Assembly: GCA_900549105.1 (NCBI GenBank)
Contig: URND01000004.1
Location: forward strand, 1 to 64,000
Source of the DNA: an uncultured Eubacteriales bacterium
Lineage (GTDB): Bacteria > Bacillota > Clostridia > Lachnospirales > Lachnospiraceae
Length of the DNA stretch: 64,000 bases
Direction: 5' to 3'
Shown: piece by piece, positions 44,864 through 55,246 of the stretch
Layout: the number at the start of each line of letters is the position of its first letter
Position numbering within the stretch: position 1 is the stretch's first letter
Program-made: the position numbers and the translations under genes
The notes under the pieces: generated by a model
Seen by the model: only the letters and a program-made list of their open reading frames with translations
Told to the model about the DNA's origin: nothing
Database searches by the model: none

Positions 44864-45838
44864 TTATCTTGCCATGACACGGGATACTTCCAACTGGAAA
44901 GGATCCAATTCTTTCTTCATGGACAGGGCTTCATCAATATCATAATCTACAAACTCACCGTGTTTATAGGCCACGACCCGGTTTGATTTGCCGGAAATAA
45001 GGGCCTTTACCGCATAGGCTCCCATAATTGAAGCATAAACCCGGTCTTTTGCCGTCGGGCTGCCGCCCCGCTGCAAATGACCGAGAATCGTTGCACGGGT
45101 CTCAATCCCCGTTGCCGCCTCGATACGGCGGGCCATACTTGTGGAATGGCCGATTCCCTCCGCATTAATAATGATATGATGGGTCTTTCCGATTTTACGG
45201 CTCTTAATAATATGGTCTACCAAAATCTGCTCATCATAATTATAATTTTCCGGGAGCAAAATATCCTCGGCCCCGTTGGCTATACCGCACCACAGGGCAA
45301 TATATCCGGCATTTCTTCCCATAACCTCGATGATACTGCACCGTTCATGGGAAGTGGACGTATCCCGCACCTTATCGATGGCATCCATGGCCGTATTGAC
45401 TGCCGTGTCAAATCCAATGGTATAATCCGTGCAGGAGATATCCAGGTCAATGGTTCCAGGCACTCCAATGGTGTTGATTCCAAAACTGGCCAGCTTCTGG
45501 GCCCCCCGGAAAGAACCGTCGCCGCCAATCACCACAATGCCGTCAATACCGTGTTTACGGCAGATTTCCGCACCCTTCATCTGCCCTTCCCTCGTCATAA
45601 ATTCCTTACAGCGGGCCGTATATAAAAATGTACCGCCCTTATTCAAAATATCTGAAACACTTCCGGCATTTAAATCTATAATCTCTTCCTCCAGAAGTCC
45701 GGCATAACCCTTCTGGATACCTTTTACATTACATCCTTCTGTCACCGCAGTACGGACAACCGCTCGTACAGCCGCATTCATTCCCGGCGCATCACCGCCG
45801 CTTGTAAGTACGCCGATCGTCTTTATCTCTTTACTCAT
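44864..45838 (-). CDS. pfkA: ATP-dependent 6-phosphofructokinase
   Basis: A 324-residue glycolytic enzyme. Seen: IGVLTSGGDAPGMNAAVRAV (ATP loop GGDxPGMN), VVIGGDGSFRGAQKL, GVPGTIDLDISCTDYTIGFD (PGTIDND-type active-site loop, here with L-D in place of the usual N-D), EVMGRNAGYIALW and GHLQRGGSPTAKDRV. Start at 45838 follows GGAGGTCAT. Located right after dnaE, a frequent pairing in Firmicutes. Confidence 0.96.
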   Translation of the reverse strand: MSKEIKTIGVLTSGGDAPGMNAAVRAVVRTAVTEGCNVKGIQKGYAGLLEEEIIDLNAGSVSDILNKGGTFLYTARCKEFMTREGQMKGAEICRKHGIDGIVVIGGDGSFRGAQKLASFGINTIGVPGTIDLDISCTDYTIGFDTAVNTAMDAIDKVRDTSTSHERCSIIEVMGRNAGYIALWCGIANGAEDILLPENYNYDEQILVDHIIKSRKIGKTHHIIINAEGIGHSTSMARRIEAATGIETRATILGHLQRGGSPTAKDRVYASIMGAYAVKALISGKSNRVVAYKHGEFVDYDIDEALSMKKELDPFQLEVSRVMAR

Positions 45839-45900
45839 GTCATGACCTCCATCTTTGCGAACTGACATCGATTTTATCTTGATATTTTAATACAGATTGC

Positions 45901-48900
45901 TTACCATTTCAAGACAGATTGCTGAAGTTTTACATTTTCCTCGCCGAAGGCATCGCCGAACATTCCGATGACCCTCGAGTCCCCCTTCACTGCATAGCGA
46001 TTCTCCAGCCGTTTGACAGCCCTTTCTCTGGCACAGAAAATAACAATCCGGTCATTTCCGTCCTCCCCGTCAAGCATACGGTACAATTCCTGTTCCCGCT
46101 GCATGTAAGCTTCCTTGCTGTCAAATTTAATCCATATCTCCTTTGTCACCTCATCAAAAGGAATAATATTTTCACAAATCAATTTTGCCTGCTGTTCTTC
46201 CAGCGCAGAAACCCTTCCCCGGATATAGACCTTCTGGTCCACGGAGAGATATTTCTGATAGCGCTCATAATCCCTCGGAAAAATGATAACCTCCACGGAG
46301 CCCACCAAATCTTCCATAGTAATATAGGCCATTAATTGATTGTTTTTCGTTGACTTTACTGTCTTGGAGGTAATCATTCCGCCAATGATCACTTTTTCAT
46401 TATCTTTGACACGGGCTTCATTCATTCTCTCCTCAATATAAAAATCCGATGAAACCGCCGTCACATTTTTTGTCAGAGACTGGGCATATTCCTCCAGCGG
46501 ATGTCCGCTGATATAAATTCCAAGCACTTCCTTCTCAAAAGCCAGCTTCAATTCTTTATCATATTCACCCACATTCGGATAATGCACGTCAAATTCCGCT
46601 TTATCCTCCTCCGATACAAAATCAAAGAGGCTCATCTGGCCTGTCATGGACTTTTTCCGCTCCTGATTCACCTGGTCCATAACCTGAACATAAACCATCA
46701 TAAGCTGCCGCCGCGTCGCATGCAGCCCGTCCATAGCGCCGGATTTGATAAAGCTCTCTACTGTCCGCTTATTTACTTCTTTGCCCGACAGCCGCTCGAT
46801 AAAATCCTTCAGGCTTACAAAAGGCCCACGCGCCTGCCGCTCTGCAACAATATTGTCAATGACTGAACGGCCCACGCTTTTAATGGCCGACAGGGCATAT
46901 CGGATATTTCCTCCGGAAACGGAGAAATCTCTCTCGCCTTCATTGATATCCGGCGGCAGAATCTGGATTCCCATCTTCCGACATTCCATAATATATTCAG
47001 CCACCTTTATCGGGAAATCAATGACAGATGTCAGCAGCGCCGCCATAAATTCCACCGGATAATAGTATTTTAACCAGGCCGTCTGATAAGATACCATCGT
47101 ATAGGCGGCGGCATGGGACTTATTAAAGGCATATTTGGCAAAATCCGTCATATCATCAAAAATCTTATTTGCCACCCGCTCGTCAATTCCCCGGGCGATA
47201 CAGCCCGGCACATTCGACGTTTCATTGCCATAGACAAAGTATTCCCTCTCCTTTGCCATAACATCCGCTTTTTTCTTGGACATGGCACGGCGCACCAGAT
47301 CGCTCCGCCCCAGATCGTAACCGGCCAGCTTCATTACAATCTGCATGACCTGTTCCTGATAAACGATGCAGCCGTAGGTCGGCATCAAAATTTCTTCCAG
47401 TTCCGGACAATCATACACAATCGAATCCTGATTTTTCTTTCCCTTAATATATTTTGGAATAAAATCCATCGGCCCCGGCCGGTAAAGGGAAATTCCCGCG
47501 ATAATATCCTCCAGGCTGGACGGTTTCAGCTCCTTCATGAAATTTTTCATTCCGGCGCTTTCCAACTGGAACACGCCCTCCGTTTTACCGGCGGAAAGCA
47601 TTTCATAAACTCCGGCGTCATCATAATCAATCCTTTGCATATCCAGCGGTTCTTCCCGGTGATGATTAATCAGATTTACCGCATTTTGAATGACTGTCAG
47701 CGTCCTCAGACCCAAAAAGTCCATTTTTAAAAGACCGAGTTCCTCCAGAGTTGTCGCCGTAAACTGGGTAGTCACACAATCATCCACTCCCCGGCAGAGA
47801 GGTACAAATTCGTCCACCGCCTTCGGGCTGATAACAACCCCGGCCGCATGGGTGGATGTATGTCTCGGAAGTCCCTCCAAACGTTTTGACATATCAATCA
47901 GCTCATGAATGACCTCATCCGAATCATAGATTTTTTTCAGCTCAGGATTTCTTTTCAGCGCCAGTTCAATAGTCATATCCTTCTCTATCGGAATCATTTT
48001 CGCTACAGAATCCACCTGGGCATAAGGCAGATTCAGCACCCGGCCCACATCCCGGATGACACCCCGGGCGGCCATCGTACCAAAGGTTACAATCTGCACA
48101 ACCCGTTCACTGCCGTATTTTTGAACCACATAATCAATAACTTCCTGCCGCCGTTCAAAACAGAAATCCACGTCGATATCCGGCATGGTGACTCGATTTG
48201 GATTCAAAAACCGCTCAAACAGCAGGCTGTACTTAATCGGGTCCAAATCCGTAATTTCAAGGCAGTAGGACACAAGGCTTCCCGCCGCAGAACCTCGCCC
48301 CGGCCCCACAGCAATACCCTGGCTTTTGGCATAATGGATAAAATCCCACACAATCAGGAAATAATCCACAAAGCCCATATTTTTAATCGTGGAAAGCTCA
48401 TATTCCAGCCGCTCTTTCAATGTATCATCCGGGTGGTCATACCGTCTTGCAAGACCATCCCATGTCAATTTATTTAAATAACTCCAGGAGTCATAACCCT
48501 CCGGCACTGAAAACCGAGGCAGCTTGTACTTCCCGAATTCGATATCCACCTGGCAGCGCTCCGCGATTTTATGGGTATTATCGCAGGCCGCCTTCGCATA
48601 AGGAAACAGTTTCCGCATTTCCTCCTCGGACTTAATATAATACTGGCCGCCCTCGTAGCGCATACGGTTTTCATCCGTCACCTTCTTGCCCGTCTGAATA
48701 CAGAGCAGGATATCATGGGGTTTTTCATCTTCCGCATAGGTATAATGAATATCATTGGTCGCCGCCAGTTCAATTCCCGTCTCCTGGCTCATCCGCAATA
48801 AACTCTGATTGACGGTTCTCTGAGCCGGAATCCCATGGTCCTGGAGTTCCAAAAAGAAATTCCCCTTGCCGAAAACTTCCTGAAGTTCGAGGGCCTTTAT

Positions 48901-49365
48901 CTTGGCATCCTCATAGAGCCCTTTCTGGATATATTCGGGCACAATGCCGGCCAGACAGGCGCTGAGAGCAATAATTCCCTCATGGTACTCCCGAAGAACT
49001 TCCATATCCACCCTCGGTTTATAGTAAAAGCCTTCGGTAAAGCCTCTCGAAACAAGCTTCATCAAATTGTGATATCCCGTATTATTTTCCGCCAGAAGCA
49101 CCAGATGGTTGTATTTATTATCCTGCTGCCCCGCCTTGTCAAATCGGGATTTTGGCGCAACATAGACCTCGCAGCCAATGATCGGCCGAATCCCCGCCGC
49201 CTTCGCTGCCCTGTAAAATTCAATTACACCGTACATAACACCGTGGTCAGTTATCGCCACGCTGTCCATGCCCAGTTCCTTCGTCCGCGCAACCAGCTCC
49301 TTCACCTTATTGGAGCCGTCCAGCAGACTGTATTCCGTATGCACATGCAAATGGGTAAATGCCAT
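45901..49365 (-). CDS. dnaE: DNA polymerase III alpha subunit, DnaE
   Basis: A 1154-residue C-family polymerase. PHP domain at the N-terminus (FTHLHVHTEYSLLDGSNKV, SVAITDHGVMYGVIEF). Polymerase core with GPGRGSAAGSLVSYCL and MPDIDVDFCFERRQEVIDYV, carrying the catalytic aspartates; later MDFLGLRTLTVIQNAV, FKMARRAM-type text (DLVRRAMSKKKADVM) and KYAFNKSHAAAYTMVSYQTA. C-terminal OB fold (VIIGGMITSKTVKSTKNNQL). Replicative or lagging-strand synthesis and repair; a separate PolC would be expected elsewhere. Confidence 0.97.
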   Translation of the reverse strand: MAFTHLHVHTEYSLLDGSNKVKELVARTKELGMDSVAITDHGVMYGVIEFYRAAKAAGIRPIIGCEVYVAPKSRFDKAGQQDNKYNHLVLLAENNTGYHNLMKLVSRGFTEGFYYKPRVDMEVLREYHEGIIALSACLAGIVPEYIQKGLYEDAKIKALELQEVFGKGNFFLELQDHGIPAQRTVNQSLLRMSQETGIELAATNDIHYTYAEDEKPHDILLCIQTGKKVTDENRMRYEGGQYYIKSEEEMRKLFPYAKAACDNTHKIAERCQVDIEFGKYKLPRFSVPEGYDSWSYLNKLTWDGLARRYDHPDDTLKERLEYELSTIKNMGFVDYFLIVWDFIHYAKSQGIAVGPGRGSAAGSLVSYCLEITDLDPIKYSLLFERFLNPNRVTMPDIDVDFCFERRQEVIDYVVQKYGSERVVQIVTFGTMAARGVIRDVGRVLNLPYAQVDSVAKMIPIEKDMTIELALKRNPELKKIYDSDEVIHELIDMSKRLEGLPRHTSTHAAGVVISPKAVDEFVPLCRGVDDCVTTQFTATTLEELGLLKMDFLGLRTLTVIQNAVNLINHHREEPLDMQRIDYDDAGVYEMLSAGKTEGVFQLESAGMKNFMKELKPSSLEDIIAGISLYRPGPMDFIPKYIKGKKNQDSIVYDCPELEEILMPTYGCIVYQEQVMQIVMKLAGYDLGRSDLVRRAMSKKKADVMAKEREYFVYGNETSNVPGCIARGIDERVANKIFDDMTDFAKYAFNKSHAAAYTMVSYQTAWLKYYYPVEFMAALLTSVIDFPIKVAEYIMECRKMGIQILPPDINEGERDFSVSGGNIRYALSAIKSVGRSVIDNIVAERQARGPFVSLKDFIERLSGKEVNKRTVESFIKSGAMDGLHATRRQLMMVYVQVMDQVNQERKKSMTGQMSLFDFVSEEDKAEFDVHYPNVGEYDKELKLAFEKEVLGIYISGHPLEEYAQSLTKNVTAVSSDFYIEERMNEARVKDNEKVIIGGMITSKTVKSTKNNQLMAYITMEDLVGSVEVIIFPRDYERYQKYLSVDQKVYIRGRVSALEEQQAKLICENIIPFDEVTKEIWIKFDSKEAYMQREQELYRMLDGEDGNDRIVIFCARERAVKRLENRYAVKGDSRVIGMFGDAFGEENVKLQQSVLKW

Positions 49366-49467
49366 TTAAAATCACCTTTATCATCTATCTGTTATTTATT
49401 ATCTCACAACTGTTCACAGTATATCATAAAACAGGGAGATTTGGAAACTCCCTGTCAAATAAATCTC

Positions 49468-49496
49468 TTGTTATTTTTCTCTGAATTCTCTATAAT
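49468..49496 (+). promoter_or_regulatory. Promoter of the plus-strand CAT-like gene
   Basis: TTGTTA (49468-49473), 17 bases, TATAAT (49491-49496), about 48 bases before the ATG. Just upstream, ACAGGGAG and CTCCCTGT (about 49432-49456) form a strong hairpin between the divergent dnaE and CAT-like genes. Confidence 0.75.
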
Positions 49497-49543
49497 ACTT
49501 CTAAGACATTTGATAAACAACAAACAACCGGGGAGGGAATTTT

Positions 49544-50194
49544 ATGGCTTTTCATTTAATCGATATGGAAACATGGGAACGCCGGGAACATTACAAATAT
49601 TATCAGACAATGGTTCATTCCAGCTATACATTAAACGCAAATATCCGAATAACAAACCTTTTAAAAGAAATAAAACGCCGGGGGCTCCGCTTCTATCCGG
49701 CCTACCTCTATATGGTGTCTACCGCCGTCAATCAAATTAAAGAAATGCGCATGGACCATGACAGTGAGCAACGCTTGGGGTACTGGGATGAATGTCATCC
49801 CTCTTACACCATATTTCATAAAGACGACCACACATTTTCCGATATATGGTCCGAATACAACCAGGACTTCTCCGTCTTTTATAAAAACTGTATTCAGGAT
49901 ATGGAAACATGGAAGGACGTCAAGGGCGTGAAAACAAAACCGGGAAAACCAAATAATTTCACGCCGATTTCCTGCGTTCCATGGCTTTCCTACACCTCGC
50001 AGAGCTATGATACGCCGATGAAATCGCCAATGCTTTTCCCGGTTATCCTGTGCGGAAAATACTTTGAGCAGAACGGAGAAATTCTTCTGCCTTTCTCGGC
50101 CTATGTCCAGCACACGGTATCCGACGGATATCACACCTCGCTTCTGATCAACACAGTTCAGGAAATTGCTGATAATTACAAATCCTGGATGTAA
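49544..50194 (+). CDS. Chloramphenicol acetyltransferase-like protein
   Basis: A 216-residue CatA-type acetyltransferase, the only confident plus-strand gene. The N-terminus WERREHYKYYQTMVHSSYTL resembles CAT (WxRxxxFxxF). Active-site region YVQHTVSDGYHTSLLI keeps the catalytic His and the Asp four residues later, while the first His of the usual HH pair is Gln. SD GGGGAGGG. Own promoter and a strong terminator make it a self-contained unit. Whether it acts on chloramphenicol is not clear; it is distant from the CAT-like protein near 7 kb. Confidence 0.9.
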   Translation: MAFHLIDMETWERREHYKYYQTMVHSSYTLNANIRITNLLKEIKRRGLRFYPAYLYMVSTAVNQIKEMRMDHDSEQRLGYWDECHPSYTIFHKDDHTFSDIWSEYNQDFSVFYKNCIQDMETWKDVKGVKTKPGKPNNFTPISCVPWLSYTSQSYDTPMKSPMLFPVILCGKYFEQNGEILLPFSAYVQHTVSDGYHTSLLINTVQEIADNYKSWM

Positions 50195-50200
50195 CATATA

Positions 50201-50259
50201 GCAAAAACTTCCCATATAAATCTTGAAACGATTTTTATGGAAAGTTTTTGCTTATTTTT
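50201..50259. terminator. Bidirectional terminator, copy 1 of a shared stem-loop
   Basis: GCAAAAACTTCCCATATAAAT pairs with ATTTTTATGGAAAGTTTTTGC around a nine-base loop CTTGAAACG, followed by TTATTTTT on the plus strand. It separates the convergent CAT-like and activase genes. A closely related stem-loop occurs at 61661-61713. Confidence 0.85.
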
Positions 50260-50275
50260 ACAAAAGTTCTGTTTT

Positions 50276-53200
50276 TTAGCAATAGTAGAGGAAGGAGCGC
50301 AGACGGGACTCGCTGCTCTCATCCCAGTCTCCGTCCAATGAAATTGAAAAGAGCGGCGCGCTGCACCGGCTGTTTAGACTGCTCAGCTCCAGAACTGTCG
50401 CCGTATTTTCATATCGGGGCGACAAAAGCAGAACCGCATCGGCCATTTCTCCCATAGATATCGCCTTTGCAAAACGGTATCGGCCATGGTTTCCCGCATA
50501 AGCCGGGAGAAAACGGTCTGCGATTTCCCGAAGGGCCGCCAGAGACGGCGCAAACGGGCTGGCTGCTCCCATATAGCCGGAAACATCCAAAAGCTCCGCT
50601 TCCCATTTTTTCAGCTTATCCGCAGAGATTGTCCCGTTGTCCATCCATAAAAACAGCAGCATTTCCGACAGGGGCATAGGCGTCACCCGGTTGTCCTCCT
50701 GCTCCAACCGTTTCAGGATGCCCTCATTCAGGGAAGTCACGCAAAGCGGGTCGCCTACCGCAGCCAGAATACGTTTTTTCTGCCGTCCCAAAGCTCCTGC
50801 CCTTTTTGCCATTTCGATAAGTTCTTCATACTCATAAAGCGCCGACAGTTTTTCCCTATCTTCCTCAGGGAGAGCCGCGGCAATATCTCCGGCCAGAACC
50901 GCATGGAATAATCCGGAAACATCCGTGGCCGAATTCGGAATTTCTTCCAGCATTGGCGCAATAATATCTACATTCCGATATCCACGCCGGTCAAGCACCG
51001 TGCGCACGGCTCTTGCATACTGGCCGTCGGCATCCGCTCCATAATTAAACGGGATAAGGAACTGGAGTTTTTCTTCTGGCTGTGTCTCCAGGGCACGCAG
51101 GCAGCTTCCCACAAGCATCGGAAAAGGTAAATATTCTTTGGATGTGGTTTCCGCCCGGCCCAGACGGAGGCTTTCGCCGTCAAAGGGCGGCATCTGCCCG
51201 GTCTCGATGCCCCTCCGCTCAAAATAATATTTCAGATATCCGGTGGCAGGCCCCAAATCCGGCAGTAACAGTATCCGCTCCTTCACCGGCGCAGCCTTTA
51301 AATTTGCCTTTCGGAAACAAACCTGTTTTATATCAAAATTCTCCGGCATTTTCACCGGAGGCCGATGGGAAATGCTGTTCAGGAAGGCCTCAATCCGGGT
51401 AATAATTCCCACCTTAGAATAATGCTCATCGACCTCAATATGGAGATAAGGCTTGTCGCCCATTTCTTCTTTAAACATATGGGCCACCAGCGTATCCGGC
51501 CCGCAGCCGTGATTTGTCAGATAGACGGCATAGAGCTGAGGATGGTTGGCAATGAGCTTTGCTCCGGAGAGAAGATGGTCGCCAAAAGGCCAGTACATAT
51601 GAGGATAATCACTGCTCAAATCCAGCGACATTCCCGGCAGATGGGCCAGCGTAATAACTTTATAACCCTGCCGCAGAAGCAGTTCCGGAATACCCATATT
51701 CAGCACCGGGTCCGCCAGGCCATAATTTCTTGTGATAAGAACAAGCACCTTGTCCTGCGGCTTTAAAGATGCCAGAAGTTTCCTTCCGAGTTCTTCTGTA
51801 TCCTCCATATTTTTCTGCACTGCCACCGCGCCCTTCACGAGTCCCGGAAGACAGCGGGCTTTTCCAAATCCCAGTTCCTTTCCGGCACCCAGCATGGCCT
51901 CCGCCATACTTTTTTTGCCCAAATCCAAATCCAGGATCGGCGACAGAAGCCGAATCCCCTGTTTATCCAATTCCAGCGTTTCATAAACCAATCGAGGCGC
52001 CCGCTGCATGTAGGGACAGGCATAGTTATGAACCGCATGAGAATGGGGATGATGAATTGTACGAATCAACGGCATAAAAATATAATCTACCTTTTCCGCC
52101 GCCAGCTGGGCCATATGACCGTAGAGCAGCTTCACCGGATAACAGGTTTCACTCCGGGCATACTGCTGGGATAAACGGATAGTTTCCTCATTCGACGGCC
52201 TGGATAAAATCACATTATAACCGAGATTCCGGAAAAAGGCCTGAATCATCGGGAAAAATTTAAAAACAATGAGAGACAGAGGCACACCAATGGTTTTCTT
52301 GCCCGGCTCGCGGACACCGCTGTAATCCGAGGTGATCATCTGACCGGCTTTCTTATAAAACGCCCTGTTTTTGCGAATCTCCCCATCAGGAACCGTCTCC
52401 GTCCGCTCATCCGCAGGAAAATCAAATCCCAAAAAGCTGCTTTCCCTTTCTCCCACCGCCTCTTTGGCCAGCAAGGCCGCGCCGCAGGCGCCGCTGATGG
52501 CAAAGACCGGCGATACGCTGATTCTTTCCCCATAAGCGCTTTGAAAAGCTGCCACGATACCCGGATTATAGGCAACGCCTCCCTGCAGGACAATCTTCCT
52601 GCCCACCGGTTTATTGGCCACCACCTTGTACAGATAGTTTTTCACAATAGCATGGCAGAGTCCGGCCGAAATGTCCTCAATTGACGCACCGGCTGCCTCC
52701 GCCTGAACAATCGCCGTTTCTATAAAAACCGTACAGCGTTCGGAGAGTTCGCAGGGCGCCTTTCCCTGCAGGGCAAGTTCGCCGAATTCGGAGATCGGTA
52801 TTCCCATACGGGCCGCCTGTTCCTCAACAAAAGAGCCCGTCCCTGCGGCGCAGATTTTGTTCATCTGAAAATCCACAACCTGCCCGTTTTTTAAAGAGAT
52901 ATATTTGGAATCCTGGCCTCCGATTTCAAACACCGTATCCACATCCGGCGCCCAGAAAGAAGCCGCCCTGGCCTGAGCCGTAATTTCATCCCGGACGGCG
53001 TCGGCTCCCATCATTCGCCCGATACGCTCCCGGCCCGAACCGGTAACGCCGACCCCCAGGATATGCACCGCGCCAAACCGTTCCTCAATATTCTTTAGTC
53101 CCTGCCTCACAACGCCCTCCGGATTACCCGCAGTCCGCAGATACTGAAAATCCAGCAGACTTCCATCCTCTTCCATCAGCACCAAATCGGTGCTCGTGGA

Positions 53201-54130
53201 GCCGATATCAATTCCCAGATAACAGCCCTCTGCCGGTATTTTTCCGGTGCAGACCGGCTCCGCATGTTCCGGGTACTCTCTCAGACAAAGGGGCGGCAGC
53301 ATTGTCCCTCCGCCGGAGCTTTCCTGCTTTTCGGACAAAGCCTGTAAAAGCTCCGCGCCGGAAACCGTCTGCTCTGCCGACAGCGCTGCGCCGACAGCCC
53401 CGGTAAACCGGGCTTTTTCCGGAATAATCAGTTCTGTCTCTTTCAGTGAAAATACATCCCGAATGGCCCGCACAACGCCGCTGTTGCAGGTCACTCCGCC
53501 GCAAAACACCACCGGTTTTTCCACCGGCAGAGATTTCACGATAACCGCCTTATAATTCCGTATCATGGCATAGCAAAGCCCTAAAAGGATATCCTGCTTT
53601 AAAACGCCCTCCTGCTGCCGGTGAATAATATCTGTTTTAGCAAATACGGCGCAGCGGCCGGAAAGTCTCGGTACTTCTCTGGCGCTCTCCACCAGCTTCG
53701 AATAATCTTCAATCTTCAGGCCGAGCCGCGACATCTGGTCCTCAAAAAAAGAACCGGTGCCGCCGGCACAATGTTCATTGACGGAAAAGGAGGGTGCTTT
53801 ATCCTGCAGCAAGGTGATAAAACGTGCATTCTGGCTGCCGATATCCATAATGGAACCAGTCTCAGGCACAAGAAAACCTACACCCATGGTCGCCGCAGGA
53901 ATTTCCTCTGTCTGTGTCAGATTTGGAAACCTGTCCAACAAAGTCAACCGATTGCTCCCTGTAACGGAGGCCATGAAATGCTCCGGGAGCTCCATCTCTG
54001 AAAGCCCCCTCCGAAGCGTTTCCATCACCTGCCCATAATGAACCCCAAGCCAGGTTTTCCGGATATTCTGTTCCTCCATGAGAACCAGCTTTATCGTGCT
54101 GGTTCCCATATCTATTCCAAGTTTTATCAT
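50276..54130 (-). CDS. Fused acyl-CoA dehydratase-type activase / ASKHA ATPase (BcrA/BadF-DUF2229-HgdB-like)
   Basis: A 1284-residue protein. Two ASKHA ATPase halves follow each other: MIKLGIDMGTSTIKLVLMEE with CAGGTGSFFEDQM, and CYLGIDIGSTSTDLVLMEED with CAAGTGSFVEEQA; the cysteines are the ligands of the [4Fe-4S] cluster bridging two subunits in HgdC. The rest is a DUF2229 region (SRPSNEETIRLSQQYARSET, CYPVKLLYGHM) and an HgdB-like C-terminus. Relatives pump an electron, with ATP hydrolysis, onto 2-hydroxyacyl-CoA dehydratases or other double-cubane proteins. ATG at 54130 after AAGGATAGGTGG. Last gene of the ABC-importer operon, so a link with the imported compound is likely but unknown. 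Confidence 0.88.
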   Translation of the reverse strand: MIKLGIDMGTSTIKLVLMEEQNIRKTWLGVHYGQVMETLRRGLSEMELPEHFMASVTGSNRLTLLDRFPNLTQTEEIPAATMGVGFLVPETGSIMDIGSQNARFITLLQDKAPSFSVNEHCAGGTGSFFEDQMSRLGLKIEDYSKLVESAREVPRLSGRCAVFAKTDIIHRQQEGVLKQDILLGLCYAMIRNYKAVIVKSLPVEKPVVFCGGVTCNSGVVRAIRDVFSLKETELIIPEKARFTGAVGAALSAEQTVSGAELLQALSEKQESSGGGTMLPPLCLREYPEHAEPVCTGKIPAEGCYLGIDIGSTSTDLVLMEEDGSLLDFQYLRTAGNPEGVVRQGLKNIEERFGAVHILGVGVTGSGRERIGRMMGADAVRDEITAQARAASFWAPDVDTVFEIGGQDSKYISLKNGQVVDFQMNKICAAGTGSFVEEQAARMGIPISEFGELALQGKAPCELSERCTVFIETAIVQAEAAGASIEDISAGLCHAIVKNYLYKVVANKPVGRKIVLQGGVAYNPGIVAAFQSAYGERISVSPVFAISGACGAALLAKEAVGERESSFLGFDFPADERTETVPDGEIRKNRAFYKKAGQMITSDYSGVREPGKKTIGVPLSLIVFKFFPMIQAFFRNLGYNVILSRPSNEETIRLSQQYARSETCYPVKLLYGHMAQLAAEKVDYIFMPLIRTIHHPHSHAVHNYACPYMQRAPRLVYETLELDKQGIRLLSPILDLDLGKKSMAEAMLGAGKELGFGKARCLPGLVKGAVAVQKNMEDTEELGRKLLASLKPQDKVLVLITRNYGLADPVLNMGIPELLLRQGYKVITLAHLPGMSLDLSSDYPHMYWPFGDHLLSGAKLIANHPQLYAVYLTNHGCGPDTLVAHMFKEEMGDKPYLHIEVDEHYSKVGIITRIEAFLNSISHRPPVKMPENFDIKQVCFRKANLKAAPVKERILLLPDLGPATGYLKYYFERRGIETGQMPPFDGESLRLGRAETTSKEYLPFPMLVGSCLRALETQPEEKLQFLIPFNYGADADGQYARAVRTVLDRRGYRNVDIIAPMLEEIPNSATDVSGLFHAVLAGDIAAALPEEDREKLSALYEYEELIEMAKRAGALGRQKKRILAAVGDPLCVTSLNEGILKRLEQEDNRVTPMPLSEMLLFLWMDNGTISADKLKKWEAELLDVSGYMGAASPFAPSLAALREIADRFLPAYAGNHGRYRFAKAISMGEMADAVLLLSPRYENTATVLELSSLNSRCSAPLFSISLDGDWDESSESRLRSFLYYC

Positions 54131-54139
54131 GGATGCCAC

Positions 54140-55246
54140 CTATCCTTCCTGTTTTGGCGGAATATAGTAAAAATCATCCTCCGGCATGGAGCCGCCAACC
54201 GCATCAGGATTTGACTCATACATAATTTTCAGAAATCCGGACAGTTTTTCTTTCATTTCCACCCCGGTAATCGTACAGATACTGCAGGCCGGAATGGCAT
54301 CCACCGCAATCTCCGGATTTAAAAAGGTCTCATACTCTTCCGTCCAGGCCGCCGCCTCATCCAAATGGCTGAGCGTGTAATCTGTAGACTCTTTTGACAG
54401 ATTCAAATACTCAATAACCGCCTGCTCATGTTCCTCGAGAAAGGCTTTCCGCACAATTGTCACCGTCGTCACCGACTCCGCGCCGCTCTCCAGATTCAAT
54501 GAATCCCAGGCTTCTGTCACATCAATCGGCACAAGCAGACCGTCCACCAAAAGCTTCGCCACCTCAACAAAAGGCTGTGGAAGCAGCGCAACAGCCCCCG
54601 CTTCATCCTGAAGCAGATTCAATATTTCAAACGGTGTCGAGCGGAATGAGAAGTTCACATCCGAGAGGAGGTCATAATTTTCCAACAGATATTCGAATGT
54701 ATATTCCGGCGGGCCGCCCTCGCCGATGGAGTACACGGTACGCCCCTTCAGATCCTCCATGGATTGAATAGTGGAATCCGTTGTCAGAATATACAAAAGC
54801 CCCATATTGCCGATGCTGATGACTTTAACTTCTTCATTCATATCTTTATTATTATAAAGTATGGCGCTGACATTGGATGGGCAGGTGATAATATCGTAAT
54901 CGCCCTGATTCAGTTTTGCCGAGAGGGCTGAATAATCAATACCCTCCACAGTGAAACTGTAATTATTATAGGTGTTGCCCTCTTTTGCCTCGTGAATCAT
55001 ATAGCCAAGTCCCATCGACGGCGGTCCCATGATCAGTCCCACGTTCACATCAGTGGCTTCGCTGCTTCCCATCAGTTCCCGGCTCTCCGCTTCGGTTTCC
55101 CCGACTGTTTCGGTCCCACCGGCAGATTCCGCTTCCCCGGCGGATGAATTTCCGGCCCCGGTATCTTTTGGGCCGCCGCAGCCGCAGAGCATCAGCGCCG
55201 CCATTACGGCGGACAGGCATCCGATAATCCCCGTTTTTATTCTCAT
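54140..55246 (-). CDS. ABC importer substrate-binding lipoprotein (SsuA/NMT1-like)
   Basis: A 368-residue periplasmic-binding-type protein anchored by lipid. Signal peptide IKTGIIGCLSAVMAALMLCG ends in lipobox LCGC. The mature part has VNVGLIMGPPSMGLGYMIHE, LNQGDYDIITCPSNVSAILY, STIQSMEDLKGRTVYSIGEG and GAVALLPQPFVEVAKLLVDG, the layout of sulfonate/taurine/thiamine-precursor-type binding proteins. ATG overlaps the stop of the surface-protein gene (ATGA), and an AAAGGAG SD is present. The ligand is unknown. Confidence 0.87.
   Translation of the reverse strand: MRIKTGIIGCLSAVMAALMLCGCGGPKDTGAGNSSAGEAESAGGTETVGETEAESRELMGSSEATDVNVGLIMGPPSMGLGYMIHEAKEGNTYNNYSFTVEGIDYSALSAKLNQGDYDIITCPSNVSAILYNNKDMNEEVKVISIGNMGLLYILTTDSTIQSMEDLKGRTVYSIGEGGPPEYTFEYLLENYDLLSDVNFSFRSTPFEILNLLQDEAGAVALLPQPFVEVAKLLVDGLLVPIDVTEAWDSLNLESGAESVTTVTIVRKAFLEEHEQAVIEYLNLSKESTDYTLSHLDEAAAWTEEYETFLNPEIAVDAIPACSICTITGVEMKEKLSGFLKIMYESNPDAVGGSMPEDDFYYIPPKQEG

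Noticed and set aside
47113..49740. Several long plus-strand open frames opposite dnaE
   Set aside because: They are antisense shadows of dnaE, lack start signals and have no recognisable domains.
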